Below are positions 1 through 8,824 of a stretch of DNA of 64,000 nucleotides, piece after piece. The stretch is from NCBI GenBank assembly GCA_938075305.1, contig CALJGV010000010.1, positions 1 to 64,000 of the forward strand, given 5' to 3'. The notes under the pieces are model-generated. The model had not been told where the DNA came from. It searched no databases and was given only the letters and a program-made list of their open reading frames with translations. Source of the DNA: an uncultured bacterium (lineage in GTDB: Bacteria; Planctomycetota; UBA1135; GCA-002686595). A program made the translations under genes and the position numbers. Position 1 is the stretch's first letter, and each line of letters opens with the position of its first letter.

Positions 1-590
1 CCGCGGGCGAACAGGCGCTCAGCCATGCGGCGGGCGAGCTCGGTCTTGCCCGTGCCCGTCCTGCCTGGGAAGAGGAAGGACGCCAGGGGGCGGCCGGACT
101 CTCCCAGTCCCGCGGCGCACGCGCGGACGGCGCGGGCGACGCTCTCGACGGCGCGGTCCTGCCCGAGGACGTCCCGTTTCAGATCTCGGCCCAGGGTCCT
201 GGCAACCTTGCGGAGGTGCTCCAGGAGGGCCTCCTGGGCCTGGTCCCCTTCGCTCGCGCTGGCGGCCTGGGGCCTCGCAGCGGTGGCGGCGTCCACGGTC
301 AAGCGGACCTCGTGGATGTCCAGCCCGGGGTTGACCTCGACGCACAGCTGGTAGAGGAGGTCCTCGACCATCAGGGGGTCGTCCGGGAAAAGGCGCTCCA
401 GGCGGCCCTCGAGGTCGCCGCGGAACTCTGGCATGCACGCCTCGATGACCATCTTCCGGTAGCCCGCTCGGCCCAACCCGGGGCGATCCCGGAGGGTCAG
501 GGCCCCCTCGTCCAGCGCGAGAATCTGCACGAAGCAGTCCGCGAGGTCGAAGTAGCGGTAGAAGCTACGTTCGGGAGCTGTACTGGACAC
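1..590 (-). CDS. Clp-type AAA+ ATPase, 5' part (runs off the window)
   Basis: Reading the minus strand from a GTG at 590 gives an open frame of about 196 codons that leaves the window at base 1. The first ~130 residues match nothing I recognise. From about residue 145 there is a helix followed by the sequence VLGQDRAVESVARAVR, then a Walker A region with SFLFPGRTGTGKTELA (residues ~180-195). This order (GQ-x-AV helix, then SFLF-GxTGxGKTELA) is typical of the second AAA+ module of ClpA/ClpB/ClpC unfoldases. The canonical N-terminal Clp repeats and first AAA module are absent, so this may be a single-module Clp-like ATPase with its own N-terminal domain. Walker B, sensor and arginine-finger residues lie outside the window. 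No Shine-Dalgarno is visible at the GTG, and an in-frame TAG lies upstream near 735, so the start could be somewhat earlier. Confidence 0.72.
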   Translation of the reverse strand, partial: MSSTAPERSFYRYFDLADCFVQILALDEGALTLRDRPGLGRAGYRKMVIEACMPEFRGDLEGRLERLFPDDPLMVEDLLYQLCVEVNPGLDIHEVRLTVDAATAARPQAASASEGDQAQEALLEHLRKVARTLGRDLKRDVLGQDRAVESVARAVRACAAGLGESGRPLASFLFPGRTGTGKTELARRMAERLFAR

Positions 591-765
591 GGTGGAGGGG
601 GATGGGCGTGGGGGAAGAGGCACGGCAGGCCGTGGAACAGATAGTTCGTCGATTGGAGGGACCGATCTTGACGCAAGACCGCGCCAAGCCCGATCTGACG
701 CACCCCCCGCCTGGCTTCTCGTCCGGAAGCGGGACGCGCGGCGTGCCCGGCCGGGGGGCGGGGCC

Positions 766-771
766 TAGACT
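766..771 (+). promoter_or_regulatory. candidate -10 (TAGACT), leaderless promoter for the kinase gene
   Basis: TAGACT ends nine bases before the ATG at 781, so transcription would start at or next to the start codon. There is no Shine-Dalgarno in front of this ATG, as expected for a leaderless mRNA. No good -35 is visible. The same hexamer occurs in the promoter-like region of the BMC gene at 63655. Confidence 0.4.
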
Positions 772-780
772 GACCCCGCG

Positions 781-1860
781 ATGTCCTCCGAAGACGACTT
801 CAAATTCCTCGTCAAGCTCGTCCACCACGGCCACCTGGAGCGTGAGCAGGCCGAGCCGCTCCTGGCGAGCCTGAAGGACGGTATGGCCCTCCCGGAGTTG
901 CTCCTCTCCCTCCCCGAATGGGACGAGGAACGGGTGGAGCGGATGATCCGCACCGATGCCGGCGAGCGCCCGGAGATCACCGGGCACGAGGTGCTGGCTC
1001 CCCTGGGTGTGGGCGGGACCGCCCGGGTCTTCCGGGCGAGGGAAAAAAAGACCGGTCGCCAGGTGGCCCTGAAGATCCTGGAGTCGAGCTACGCCTCCAA
1101 CCCCGTGGAGGTGAAGGCGTTCGTGGACGAGGCGCGGCTTCTACAGCGCCTCGATCACCCTGGCCTCGTGAAGGGATACGGACCGGCCAAGTCGCAGGAT
1201 CAGCTGCTCTCCCGCATGGAGGTGGTCGAGGGACGGACCTTGCTCGAGTACCTGGATGATGGGCACCTCTTCCAGGAGGATTCTGCATTCAAGATCGTCC
1301 TGGAGGTGGCCGAGGTGCTCGCCTACATGGCGACCGAGGGGCTCGTCCACCGGGACGTCAAGCCGGGCAACATCATGCTGACCGACTCCGGACGGGTGAA
1401 GCTGATCGACCTCGGCTTCTGCACCGCCCAGGACGCCAAGGACGGCGAGGGGACGGCCCGCGGGACGGCCCAATACCTCTCCCCGGAGCAGGCTGAGGGT
1501 GGCGCGAGCGCGGACATCCGGAGCGACATCTACTCCCTCGGCGTCACGCTCTACCAGCTGACGATCGGGAAGCTGCCGTTCGACGGGGATGAGAACGAGG
1601 ACGTGCTCCGCCAGCACGTCATGGAGAAGCTCTCCTCCCCCGAGCTGAAGGGCCGCGGGCACTCGCCGTACCTGCAGTACTTCATCGAGAAGATGATGTC
1701 GAAGGAGGCAGACCTCCGGTATCAGGACTGGCCCGAGCTGGTGACCGACATCGAGGAGCAGGTCCGCGGCGCGGAGAGCCTGGACTTCAAGGCGTCGGCC
1801 AGCGACGGGCGCGGTCGCCGCCGGGTGAAGTCCACCGGCCGCTCCAAGCGGAGGCACTGA
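781..1860 (+). CDS. serine/threonine protein kinase (Hanks type), soluble
   Basis: A cytoplasmic protein kinase of 359 residues. Residues 1-67 form an uncharacterised helical N-terminus. The kinase domain follows, with the glycine loop LGVGGTARV (75-83), the ATP-anchoring lysine K98 in ALKIL, the catalytic loop HRDVKPGN (190-197), the metal-binding DLG (210-212, in place of DFG) and SPE (234-236, in place of APE). All residues needed for catalysis are present. There is no transmembrane segment and no PASTA or other sensor domain; the C-terminus (last ~20 residues) is a basic tail rich in Arg and Lys. A TTG start for the next gene lies four bases after the stop, so the two are probably co-transcribed. 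The substrates are unknown; the FHA-domain protein encoded about 3 kb downstream is a possible reader of its phosphorylation (inference). Confidence 0.93.
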   Translation: MSSEDDFKFLVKLVHHGHLEREQAEPLLASLKDGMALPELLLSLPEWDEERVERMIRTDAGERPEITGHEVLAPLGVGGTARVFRAREKKTGRQVALKILESSYASNPVEVKAFVDEARLLQRLDHPGLVKGYGPAKSQDQLLSRMEVVEGRTLLEYLDDGHLFQEDSAFKIVLEVAEVLAYMATEGLVHRDVKPGNIMLTDSGRVKLIDLGFCTAQDAKDGEGTARGTAQYLSPEQAEGGASADIRSDIYSLGVTLYQLTIGKLPFDGDENEDVLRQHVMEKLSSPELKGRGHSPYLQYFIEKMMSKEADLRYQDWPELVTDIEEQVRGAESLDFKASASDGRGRRRVKSTGRSKRRH

Positions 1861-1864
1861 GCGG

Positions 1865-2776
1865 TTGCAGGATCGCGCCGATGCAGGCCTCCCGCTGAGC
1901 GGTTCACCCAAGGACCCGGGGCTCGAGGGGGTGACCCCGTTCCAGTTCTCATGCCACCGGTGCGGGAACTGCTGCACCGGGGGGGAGGGCTACGTCTGGC
2001 TCGAGGCCGGCGAGCCAGAGGCCATGGCCGCCAAGCTCGGGATGACGCCGGACGCGTTCCGGCAGCGCCACGTCCGCACGGTCCCCGACCCGCGGGAGCC
2101 AGGGATCGTGCGCGAGGCCCTGCGCGAGCGGAGCGAGGGGGATGGCGGCCGCTGCACGCTGCTCGAGGGAACGAACCACTGCTCCGTGTACTCGGCTCGG
2201 CCCCAGCACTGCCAGACGTTCCCGTACTGGCCGTCGGTCATGGAGACTGAGGACGGCTTCGAGCGCGCGCGGGCGACCTGCCCTGGGATCCGGGTCGAGC
2301 CCACGGAGGAGCAGCGCCGCGAGGGGGCGCGGCAGCTCGCGGAGATCTACGCGGAGCTCGACGAGCTCCTGAACGCGGTCCGGCCGGTGTGCCTCGCCCG
2401 CGGGATCTGCTGCCGCTTCGAGGAGGCGGATCATGTCCTCTACGCCACCGGGCTCGAGGCGGACCACGCCGCGGCGACGCTCCCGGAGGCCCCCGCACCC
2501 GAGGCGGAGGGGCGCTGCCCGTACCACGTCGCGGGCAAGTGCACCGCGCGGGAGGCCCGGCCCCTTGGGTGCCGGACGTACTTCTGCGACCCCTCCATGC
2601 AGGACGCCCTGGAGGCCACACATGAGCGCTTCCTCGCGCGCATCCGGGAGGTCGAGCGCTCCCTTGGCTACCCAGCGGTCTACGCCCCGTTCCCCGCGCT
2701 CCTGGCGGACCGCGGCGTGGGACAACGGGGGAAGGACTCGACGCCGGGGTCGTCTTCACCGACATGCACCCCCTGA
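1865..2776 (+). CDS. YkgJ-family cysteine-cluster protein (two Cys clusters)
   Basis: This 303-residue protein opens with SCHRCGNCC (Cys at about 30, 33, 36, 37) followed by further Cys near 97, 106 and 116. This is the pattern of the YkgJ-type zinc- or iron-chelating domain (UPF0153/CxxCxxCC). A second, degenerate copy follows at about 175-255, with CLARGICC and several later Cys, so the protein looks like an internal duplication. The exact biochemical role of the family is unsettled. The start is uncertain: TTG at 1865 lies about ten bases after a GGAGG inside the kinase gene, and GTG at 1931 would also give a complete domain. The 3' end overlaps the next gene by 13 bases, supporting co-translation with the kinase and the TPR peptidase. 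Confidence 0.82.
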   Translation: MQDRADAGLPLSGSPKDPGLEGVTPFQFSCHRCGNCCTGGEGYVWLEAGEPEAMAAKLGMTPDAFRQRHVRTVPDPREPGIVREALRERSEGDGGRCTLLEGTNHCSVYSARPQHCQTFPYWPSVMETEDGFERARATCPGIRVEPTEEQRREGARQLAEIYAELDELLNAVRPVCLARGICCRFEEADHVLYATGLEADHAAATLPEAPAPEAEGRCPYHVAGKCTAREARPLGCRTYFCDPSMQDALEATHERFLARIREVERSLGYPAVYAPFPALLADRGVGQRGKDSTPGSSSPTCTP

Positions 2777-4020
2777 AGAAGGAGAACCCGGAGGCTCGCC
2801 GGTCGCGGGAGGGGCGCGGCGCCTTGATGATGCTGGTGTTGCTCGTCGTGGCCTTACTCGCGGCCGCGGGGTTCAAGGCGCTGTCGCTTCTCCCCGGAGA
2901 CTGGACGGAGGGGTCGCGAGAGGCGCCGGTCCGGCCGGAGCCCGTGGCGCCGGCGCCGACCCCAGCGCCCGAGGTCGCGGCGCCAGGTCCCGATCTGGTG
3001 AGCGAGCCCGAGGCCGTCGATGAGCGGCCCTATGACCTGAACGATCAGGCCATCGCGGCGCTCGAGGAGGGCCGCTTCGACCAGGCGATCGAGTGGCTCG
3101 AGGAGGCGGCGGCGGCGCGCCCGGACGTGCCCACCTTCGGGGCCAACCTCGGCGAGGCCTATCTCCGCCGGGCCCGCGCCGCCGAGGGTGGGGCCGACAC
3201 GGCGATCGACGACTTCGAGTCGGCCCTCGACTGGATCGACGACCCCGAGCGGCGTGCGCAGGTCGAGACCCTGCTCGAGCGATCTCGGCGGGTACGCGAT
3301 GAGGAGCGCGACTTCGTGGTCGAGCCGACCCTCCACTTCACCTTCCGCTACGACGGATCCCGGGAGGGCCTCTCCGCTGGAGTGGACCGCCTCAAGGTGC
3401 TGCTCGAGGAGACCTACCAGGAGTTCGGGGAGCGATTCGGTCGCCGACCCGTGGAAGCCGGGGAGGGGCGGATCGAGGTGATCCTCTACGACGCGGCGGG
3501 CTTCGACAAGGTGACGGGCCTCGGCGACTGGGCGGGCGGCGTCTTCGACGGGAGGATCCGCGTGCCGGTGGAGGACCTCCGGACGGAGCTGCGCTTCGCC
3601 CGGGTCAAGAGCGTGCTGCGCCACGAGACCGCCCACGCGTTCACCCACTCCATCGGCGGCGCCAAGGTCCCCGCCTGGCTGAACGAGGGGGTGGCCCAGT
3701 GGCTCGAGGAGCCCGCGCGCCGCGCCAGCGACGTGGGCGTCGCCAGGGCCCGGCTCGCGACGGTTGCCTTGTTCCCCCTGGAGCGTCTGAACGGGAACCT
3801 CGTGGGTTGGGAGGATCGGGCCGAGGTCGCGCGAGCCTACGACCAGGCCCTGGCCTTCGTGGACCACCTGGTGGTCCAGTACGGCCCCGACCTCGTCTTC
3901 TCGATGATCGGTGCCTGTCGTGAGGGCGGGGTGGAGGGGGCCGCCGCCCACTTCAAGGGGCGAACGCTGGTGGACCTCGAGGCGGTCCTCGGCGACCTCG
4001 CGGACTCCCTCCCCCGCTGA
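2764..4020 (+). CDS. membrane-anchored TPR protein with gluzincin (peptidase MA-like) domain
   Basis: A 418-residue protein with one N-terminal membrane helix (about 20-42), a Pro/Ala/Glu-rich linker (47-80), a TPR-like helical stretch (about 85-180) and a C-terminal metallopeptidase-like domain. The zinc site is visible as HETAH (287-291) followed by NEGVAQWLEE with the third ligand Glu at about 308, the HExxH...E arrangement of the peptidase MA-like family. The catalytic domain should face the periplasm. The ATG at 2764 overlaps the end of the YkgJ gene, and it ends the kinase-led cluster. The substrate is unknown. Proteins of this layout are common in Planctomycetota and Myxococcota, where few have been tested. 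Confidence 0.82.
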   Translation: MHPLKKENPEARRSREGRGALMMLVLLVVALLAAAGFKALSLLPGDWTEGSREAPVRPEPVAPAPTPAPEVAAPGPDLVSEPEAVDERPYDLNDQAIAALEEGRFDQAIEWLEEAAAARPDVPTFGANLGEAYLRRARAAEGGADTAIDDFESALDWIDDPERRAQVETLLERSRRVRDEERDFVVEPTLHFTFRYDGSREGLSAGVDRLKVLLEETYQEFGERFGRRPVEAGEGRIEVILYDAAGFDKVTGLGDWAGGVFDGRIRVPVEDLRTELRFARVKSVLRHETAHAFTHSIGGAKVPAWLNEGVAQWLEEPARRASDVGVARARLATVALFPLERLNGNLVGWEDRAEVARAYDQALAFVDHLVVQYGPDLVFSMIGACREGGVEGAAAHFKGRTLVDLEAVLGDLADSLPR

Positions 4021-4189
4021 ACTCGATTCACGTCGGTCGCGGAGCGTCACCCGTCGGCGCTCTGATCGTCCTACCCATGCAGGCCTGGCGGCCCCCGCGC
4101 CGCTCTGGCCCGTTCTACGGGAGCCCGTACCGCTGGAGCCCGCGCGATTGGATCTCTGGCCGCTGCATGCGGACTTCGAGGAGAGCATA

Positions 4190-4891
4190 TTGGGACAGAC
4201 GGGACGCGAATGCAGGGGGCACCACCGGTCGAGCTGGGCCGCCTCCACGCGGGCGGCGCACCTGACCGAACGCGCCGCGGGCCGGCTCACCGAGCGCCGC
4301 CAGCGAACCCTGGCCCTTGCGATCACGCATCTGGGACTGGCCCGGGTGGCCCGGCTCGGGCCGGCGAGCCTCGCGGCGGAGTGCGGACTGACTCGATCCC
4401 AGGCGCAGCGGCTGGCCGCGATGTTCGAACTGGGTAGAGAAGTGGAGCGGGCGGGGGCCGACGGCGGGGCCCGGGTTCGCCGCCCCGCGGACGCCGTTCG
4501 CCTACTCGCGCCCGAGTTGCGAGGCCTCGAGGTGGAGTCCTTTCGCGTCCTCGTCCTCGACGTGCGGCGCAGGGTCATCGGCAACGAAGAGGTCAGCCGC
4601 GGCACCCTCGACGCGGCCCTCGTCCACCCACGGGAGGTCTTCCGCCCGGCCCTTCGTCTGGGCGGAGCCTCCCTGCTCCTGGCCCATAATCACCCTTCTG
4701 GCGATCCGGAGCCGAGCCCGCAGGATTGGAGCGTCTCCCTGCGCCTGATCCGTGCCGGACGCTTGCTCGGGGTTCCCGTGACCGATCACCTCATCCTGGC
4801 CGGCTGTCGCTGGGTCTCCATGGGGAGCCGGGACCGGTGGCCCCGGGCCGAGGAGGTGGGGGGCTCTGGCCCTGGCGGAGCGGGCTCCTGA
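4190..4891 (+). CDS. radC: RadC family JAB/MPN protein
   Basis: The frame encodes the RadC layout: an N-terminal helix-hairpin-helix-like part (about residues 30-80) and a C-terminal JAB domain whose metal motif HNHPSGDP...D spans about residues 166-179 (His166, His168, Asp179 from the chosen start). The frame is open back to 3911, inside the previous gene. I place the start at TTG 4190 because AGGAG lies six bases upstream and the resulting 233 residues match the usual RadC length. RadC was once described as a DNA-repair protein; its true role remains unclear, and the JAMM motif suggests a peptidase- or nuclease-like metalloenzyme. It stands alone, between the kinase cluster and the pseudopilin operon. 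Confidence 0.88.
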   Translation: MGQTGRECRGHHRSSWAASTRAAHLTERAAGRLTERRQRTLALAITHLGLARVARLGPASLAAECGLTRSQAQRLAAMFELGREVERAGADGGARVRRPADAVRLLAPELRGLEVESFRVLVLDVRRRVIGNEEVSRGTLDAALVHPREVFRPALRLGGASLLLAHNHPSGDPEPSPQDWSVSLRLIRAGRLLGVPVTDHLILAGCRWVSMGSRDRWPRAEEVGGSGPGGAGS

Positions 4892-5033
4892 CGGGCCCGG
4901 AACCGTCAGATCCTGACCCAAGGAGATCGTGAGGCGGCGTGGGCTGGCGGGTAACCTGTACGGCCCCTGGAGGTAGGCCCGTGTCAGGCCACTCCCTCGC
5001 TTCGACCCGCTCTCCTGAGCCCAGAACCCCCAC

Positions 5034-7184
5034 ATGGACTATCAGTACGCCCTGCGCTTCGAGACCGGCGAGCGCCGCGGTGAGGTCGTCCCGATCCTCG
5101 TCGACGCCGCCGCGGGCGGCGTGTTCACCGTAGGACGGCGGCCAGGGAACTCCCTGCAGGTGACCGATGGTTCGGTCTCGGGAAAGCACGCGGAGGTCAT
5201 CGTCAGCGCGGCGGGCGTCACGATCCGTGACCTCGGGAGCACCAACGGCACCCTCGTGGGCGGTCAGAAGGTGTCCGAGTCCGGCTTGCAGCACCTCGGA
5301 CGGTTCGCCCTGGGCGCGGTGGAGTTCACCCTTCTGGATCAGTCCCATGGGGCCCCGGACCCCGGCGGGTTCGGGGGCGAAGAGCTGATGCTGGAGGAGC
5401 CCGAGGAGCTGGTCCTCGAGGAGCCGGCCGCGGCCCCGATGCCTACCCGCCGGGCGGCCCCTGCGCCGGCCCCGGCGCCGGCCCCCAGGGCGATGCCGGC
5501 CGCGGTGCCTTCGGCGCCCGCGCCGGAGTCGCTGGAGATGCCCGAGGAGCAGGAAGAATCCCGCGTCATCACCGCCGATGACCTCGCGCGGTCCCGCAAG
5601 AGCTCGATGCTCGGCCCGATCCTCGTGGTGGTCCTTGCCCTCGGCGGCGCGGGCGCCTGGTGGTGGATGGGCCAGAAGGCGGACGACGGCGCCGGGACCT
5701 CCGGCGCCTCCATGGCGGTGGCCGAGGTCGCCGGGAACCTGATCCGCGCCGGCTACTCCTTCGAGAAGTCCGAGGGGTGGACCGTCGACGAGGCGCGTGC
5801 CGGCCTCTGGGACCCCTCGCGCGCCGCCCGTCGGAGCGGACGGAACGGGATCCGCACGGAACTGTTCGGTGGCGATGTGGCGGTCATCGCCTCCGATCCC
5901 ATTCGACTCAATGCCACGTCACGCAGCGTCCAGGCGGTGGCCCAGGTCCGTGGGGACCAGGGCGCGGCAGCGAGGCTTGGGCTCCGGTTCTCCGGCACCG
6001 GCGAGGGGAGCCCCTCGGTCACCGTGTGGTCCGAGGCGCTCCCGGGGAGCGACGACTGGACGGAGCTGGTGCTGCAGGGCACCGCGCCACGCGGGCTCGA
6101 CCGTGCGAGCGTCGTGGTGCGTGGCGAGGGCAGCGGCGCGCCGCGCCCTGAGGAGGACGCCGGCGACGTGGAGGCCAGCGTCCTTGACGTGGACGACGTG
6201 GCGCTGCTTCCCGCGGACGCCGCGGGGCTGCGCCTCCGCGAGCACGATGAGTGGTCCATGGCGATCGCGGGCATGGCGGCGGACGGGGAGACCCTCGCCG
6301 TCTCGCTCTCCGCGCTGGATCAGCCTCGGGTCTCATCCCTCCGCATCCTCCGCGCTGGCGCGGCCCAGGATTGCGTGGGGATCACCCTCGGTGGAGGCGA
6401 TGGCACGTGGGAGCTCGTCCCCAAGGAGGCGGGTGAGCTCGTCCTGCGCGCCGAAGGTGAGCTTGTCTCCACGGGGCTCGCGACCCTCGGGGCCGCCGGG
6501 TACGTGGCGCACGGGACCTCCTTCGAACTCTCCGAGGCCACGGACCTCCTCCTGGGCGCCGACGCCGGCCTCGTCCGGATCTCGTGCAGTGAGCCCCTCC
6601 GGTTCTCCTCGAAGCCCTCGGGGGATGACGCCGTCCTGCGGGCTAGCGTGCCCGCCGGCGTGACCCTCGAGGTCCAGGTCGAATTCTCCAACGAGCGGAT
6701 CCAGGCCGAGCGGTTGGCCCGCCAGGCGGGGGAGCTCCGCAAGCGGGGGAGCCGCGGTGCGGCGCTCGCCACGTGGCAGACCCTCCTGAGCACCGTGCCC
6801 TTCGACGCGGGACTCGTGGACCGCGCCATCGTGGCCCAGGCCGAGCTCGGCGCCGAGGCCCGAGCCTCCCTGAAGGAGCTGGAGGATGAGCTCGAGCGTG
6901 CCCGCTTCTTTGGGCTCTCCGGCATCTTCGAGGAGAAGCTCGCGCACGCGCTCTCCCTCGCACAGGAGTACCAGGGGGCCGGTGAGGCCGAGGCGCAGTT
7001 CCGAGAGCTCGCAGGCCAGATCGAGGCCGAGCTCGCGACCCTGCTCGGGGAGAGCGACCGCTTCGAGCGCCAGCGACTCGAGGCGATCTCGACGGTGCTC
7101 AAGAACGACGGCGCGGTCGACCTCGTCAAGCGCCTGGACGAATACGCCGCGGGCCTCGGGTCCGGGGAAGGAGAGGAGCGCTGA
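5034..7184 (+). CDS. FHA-domain transmembrane protein heading the pseudopilin operon
   Basis: A 716-residue membrane protein. Residues 1-105 are a forkhead-associated domain, with VGRRPGNSL near 33-41, SGKHAEV near 49-55 and the STNGT motif at 69-73; such domains bind phosphothreonine. A Pro/Ala/Glu-rich linker leads to one membrane helix (about 193-212). The FHA domain is thus cytoplasmic and the rest periplasmic. Residues about 240-395 resemble a carbohydrate-binding-module or galactose-binding-like beta sandwich, with a W-rich start and a closing DDVALLP strand; this is a fold guess from pattern. The C-terminal ~150 residues are helical and charged. The stop (TGATGG) overlaps the ATG of the PilM-like gene, so it belongs to the pseudopilin operon. 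It could link protein phosphorylation to pilus assembly (inference). FHA domains also occur in other secretion systems. Confidence 0.85.
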   Translation: MDYQYALRFETGERRGEVVPILVDAAAGGVFTVGRRPGNSLQVTDGSVSGKHAEVIVSAAGVTIRDLGSTNGTLVGGQKVSESGLQHLGRFALGAVEFTLLDQSHGAPDPGGFGGEELMLEEPEELVLEEPAAAPMPTRRAAPAPAPAPAPRAMPAAVPSAPAPESLEMPEEQEESRVITADDLARSRKSSMLGPILVVVLALGGAGAWWWMGQKADDGAGTSGASMAVAEVAGNLIRAGYSFEKSEGWTVDEARAGLWDPSRAARRSGRNGIRTELFGGDVAVIASDPIRLNATSRSVQAVAQVRGDQGAAARLGLRFSGTGEGSPSVTVWSEALPGSDDWTELVLQGTAPRGLDRASVVVRGEGSGAPRPEEDAGDVEASVLDVDDVALLPADAAGLRLREHDEWSMAIAGMAADGETLAVSLSALDQPRVSSLRILRAGAAQDCVGITLGGGDGTWELVPKEAGELVLRAEGELVSTGLATLGAAGYVAHGTSFELSEATDLLLGADAGLVRISCSEPLRFSSKPSGDDAVLRASVPAGVTLEVQVEFSNERIQAERLARQAGELRKRGSRGAALATWQTLLSTVPFDAGLVDRAIVAQAELGAEARASLKELEDELERARFFGLSGIFEEKLAHALSLAQEYQGAGEAEAQFRELAGQIEAELATLLGESDRFERQRLEAISTVLKNDGAVDLVKRLDEYAAGLGSGEGEER

Positions 7185-8824
7185 TGGCGAAGACAAGTAC
7201 AGGAGCAGACGTCGGGGCGCGTTCCGCAGTCGCGATCCGCGGTGCGTGGAAGGGGGGGACGTTCCACGTCTCCAACTACGCGGTCGGCGAGAACGACCTC
7301 GGCACCGTGGACTCGGGCTGGGCGTCGCTGCAGGCGGACTTCAAGCTGGGCGCGACCCGGATCGCCGCCTCGGGCCGCGAGGTGAACGTGCGTTACACAC
7401 GCGTGCCCGGCGTCCCGGACTGGCAGCTGCGCAACCTCATGCGCTTCGAGGTCCAGGAGATCGGGGATCAGTCCGGCGCCGAGGTGGCCTCGGACTTCAA
7501 CCTTCTCCCGCGGCCCCCCGAGATCGAGGGTGAGGACGTGGTGCTGCTGGCCATGGCGCGGGCTTCCTTGCTCGAAGGTCACTCCGACGGCGTAGAGGTC
7601 GCGGGAGGTAACGTCGAGGCGTTCTCGCCAGCCTCCATCGGCCTCTACAACGCATTCGTCCGCTACGGCGTCGTGGAAGACGACACGGTGCTGCTGGCGA
7701 ACATCGGCCATGAGACCACCGACGTGGTGCTGGTCCGCGGCGCGGACCTGGTCTTCGCCAGGAACCTGACCGGGGGCTCGGGGCTCTTCGACGATGCCCT
7801 CGTCCAGCGTCTGCAGCTCTCCTCGGCCAGGGCCGAGGCCACCAAGATCGACCACGTGGACCTGACCCCCGGTGCGCACCACGCGACCCCGGAGGCCGAG
7901 AAGGCCACGCGCGCCGTCATGGCCGCGGCGGGGCAGCTGACCTCGCTGCTCCAGAGCGCGGTCATGTTCTGCAAGTCGCAGGTGAAGCTCACGGGCCTCA
8001 AGGTCGACCGCGTCCTGCTCTGCGGCGGCGGCGCGGCCCTGCGCGGGCTGCCCCGTTACCTGTCCGCCGGCATGGGCGTCCCGGTCGAGCTGTTCGACCC
8101 CTTCCGGGTGGTGGACACCTCGGCCCTCGAGCCCGAGGCCGCCGACCGACTCGCCGCCCACCAGCTCGAGTCCGTGGTCGCCCTCGGCATGGCGACCATG
8201 GCCTCGGATCCCGAGGCCTACTCCCTCGAGATCGTGCCCGAGGCCCTCGCGAAGAAGCGAGCCTTCCTGGGCGGGACGATCTGGCTCATCGCCGCCGCCG
8301 TGCTGGCGGTGGCCTTCCTGGGCTACCGGGTGACCTACCTCAATGCGAAGCTCAACCGCTTGACAGGTGAGAACCGCGGGCTGGCGTCGGTGGTGGCGCG
8401 CGCGCGGGACATTCACTCCGAGACTGAGGCCCTGGTCGCGGAGAACGCCCGCCTGGTGGCTGAGTCCACGGCGCTCCAGGGCATCGCGGGCTCCGGCGAG
8501 CAGCTGGCTCGCGCGGTGGCCTTCCTCGATGACAGCCTGCCGGGTGACTTCTGGATCACCCGGGTGGAGAGCGCCTTCGGGACCGACAGCGAGCTCCGGG
8601 TCGAGCGCGGGAACGAGCGTCCCATCCTCTCCATCCAGGGGCAGGCCAGGGACGGCGTCCAGTCACCGACCGCTCAGTTCCAGCAGCTGCTGGCCGAGCT
8701 CGAAGAGGCCATGCCGTACGTCGCGCTGAACCCGTCCATCGACCGCAACAAGTTCAAGATCGAGATGACGTCCTTCGCGGGCGCTTTGGAAGAGACCGGG
8801 GAGGACGACGATGGATTTGAATGA
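7184..8824 (+). CDS. pilM: PilM-PilN fusion, inner-membrane assembly platform
   Basis: A 546-residue protein made of two parts. Residues 1-350 form an actin-like, cytoplasmic PilM/GspL-type domain, with the nucleotide-site segments ANIGHETTDVVLV (phosphate loop) and LLCGGGAALRGLP (adenosine motif). A membrane helix follows (about 362-384), then a coiled coil (385-425) and a small periplasmic domain, which together are what PilN normally supplies. In type IV pili PilM and PilN are separate partners; in T2SS the equivalent is the single protein GspL, so this is either a fused PilM-PilN or a GspL-like protein. It starts at the ATG overlapping the previous stop and ends overlapping the next gene by 14 bases. 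The encoded protein should anchor the pilus motor to the assembly platform. Confidence 0.82.
   Translation: MAKTSTGADVGARSAVAIRGAWKGGTFHVSNYAVGENDLGTVDSGWASLQADFKLGATRIAASGREVNVRYTRVPGVPDWQLRNLMRFEVQEIGDQSGAEVASDFNLLPRPPEIEGEDVVLLAMARASLLEGHSDGVEVAGGNVEAFSPASIGLYNAFVRYGVVEDDTVLLANIGHETTDVVLVRGADLVFARNLTGGSGLFDDALVQRLQLSSARAEATKIDHVDLTPGAHHATPEAEKATRAVMAAAGQLTSLLQSAVMFCKSQVKLTGLKVDRVLLCGGGAALRGLPRYLSAGMGVPVELFDPFRVVDTSALEPEAADRLAAHQLESVVALGMATMASDPEAYSLEIVPEALAKKRAFLGGTIWLIAAAVLAVAFLGYRVTYLNAKLNRLTGENRGLASVVARARDIHSETEALVAENARLVAESTALQGIAGSGEQLARAVAFLDDSLPGDFWITRVESAFGTDSELRVERGNERPILSIQGQARDGVQSPTAQFQQLLAELEEAMPYVALNPSIDRNKFKIEMTSFAGALEETGEDDDGFE

Noticed and set aside
666..678. TCTTG-ACG-CAAGA inverted repeat in the gap between the Clp-like and kinase genes
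   Set aside because: It is short and single; an operator cannot be claimed without other copies.
4077..4265. Small open frame of 62 codons before radC
   Set aside because: It overlaps the radC start region and has a low-complexity, arginine-rich product.
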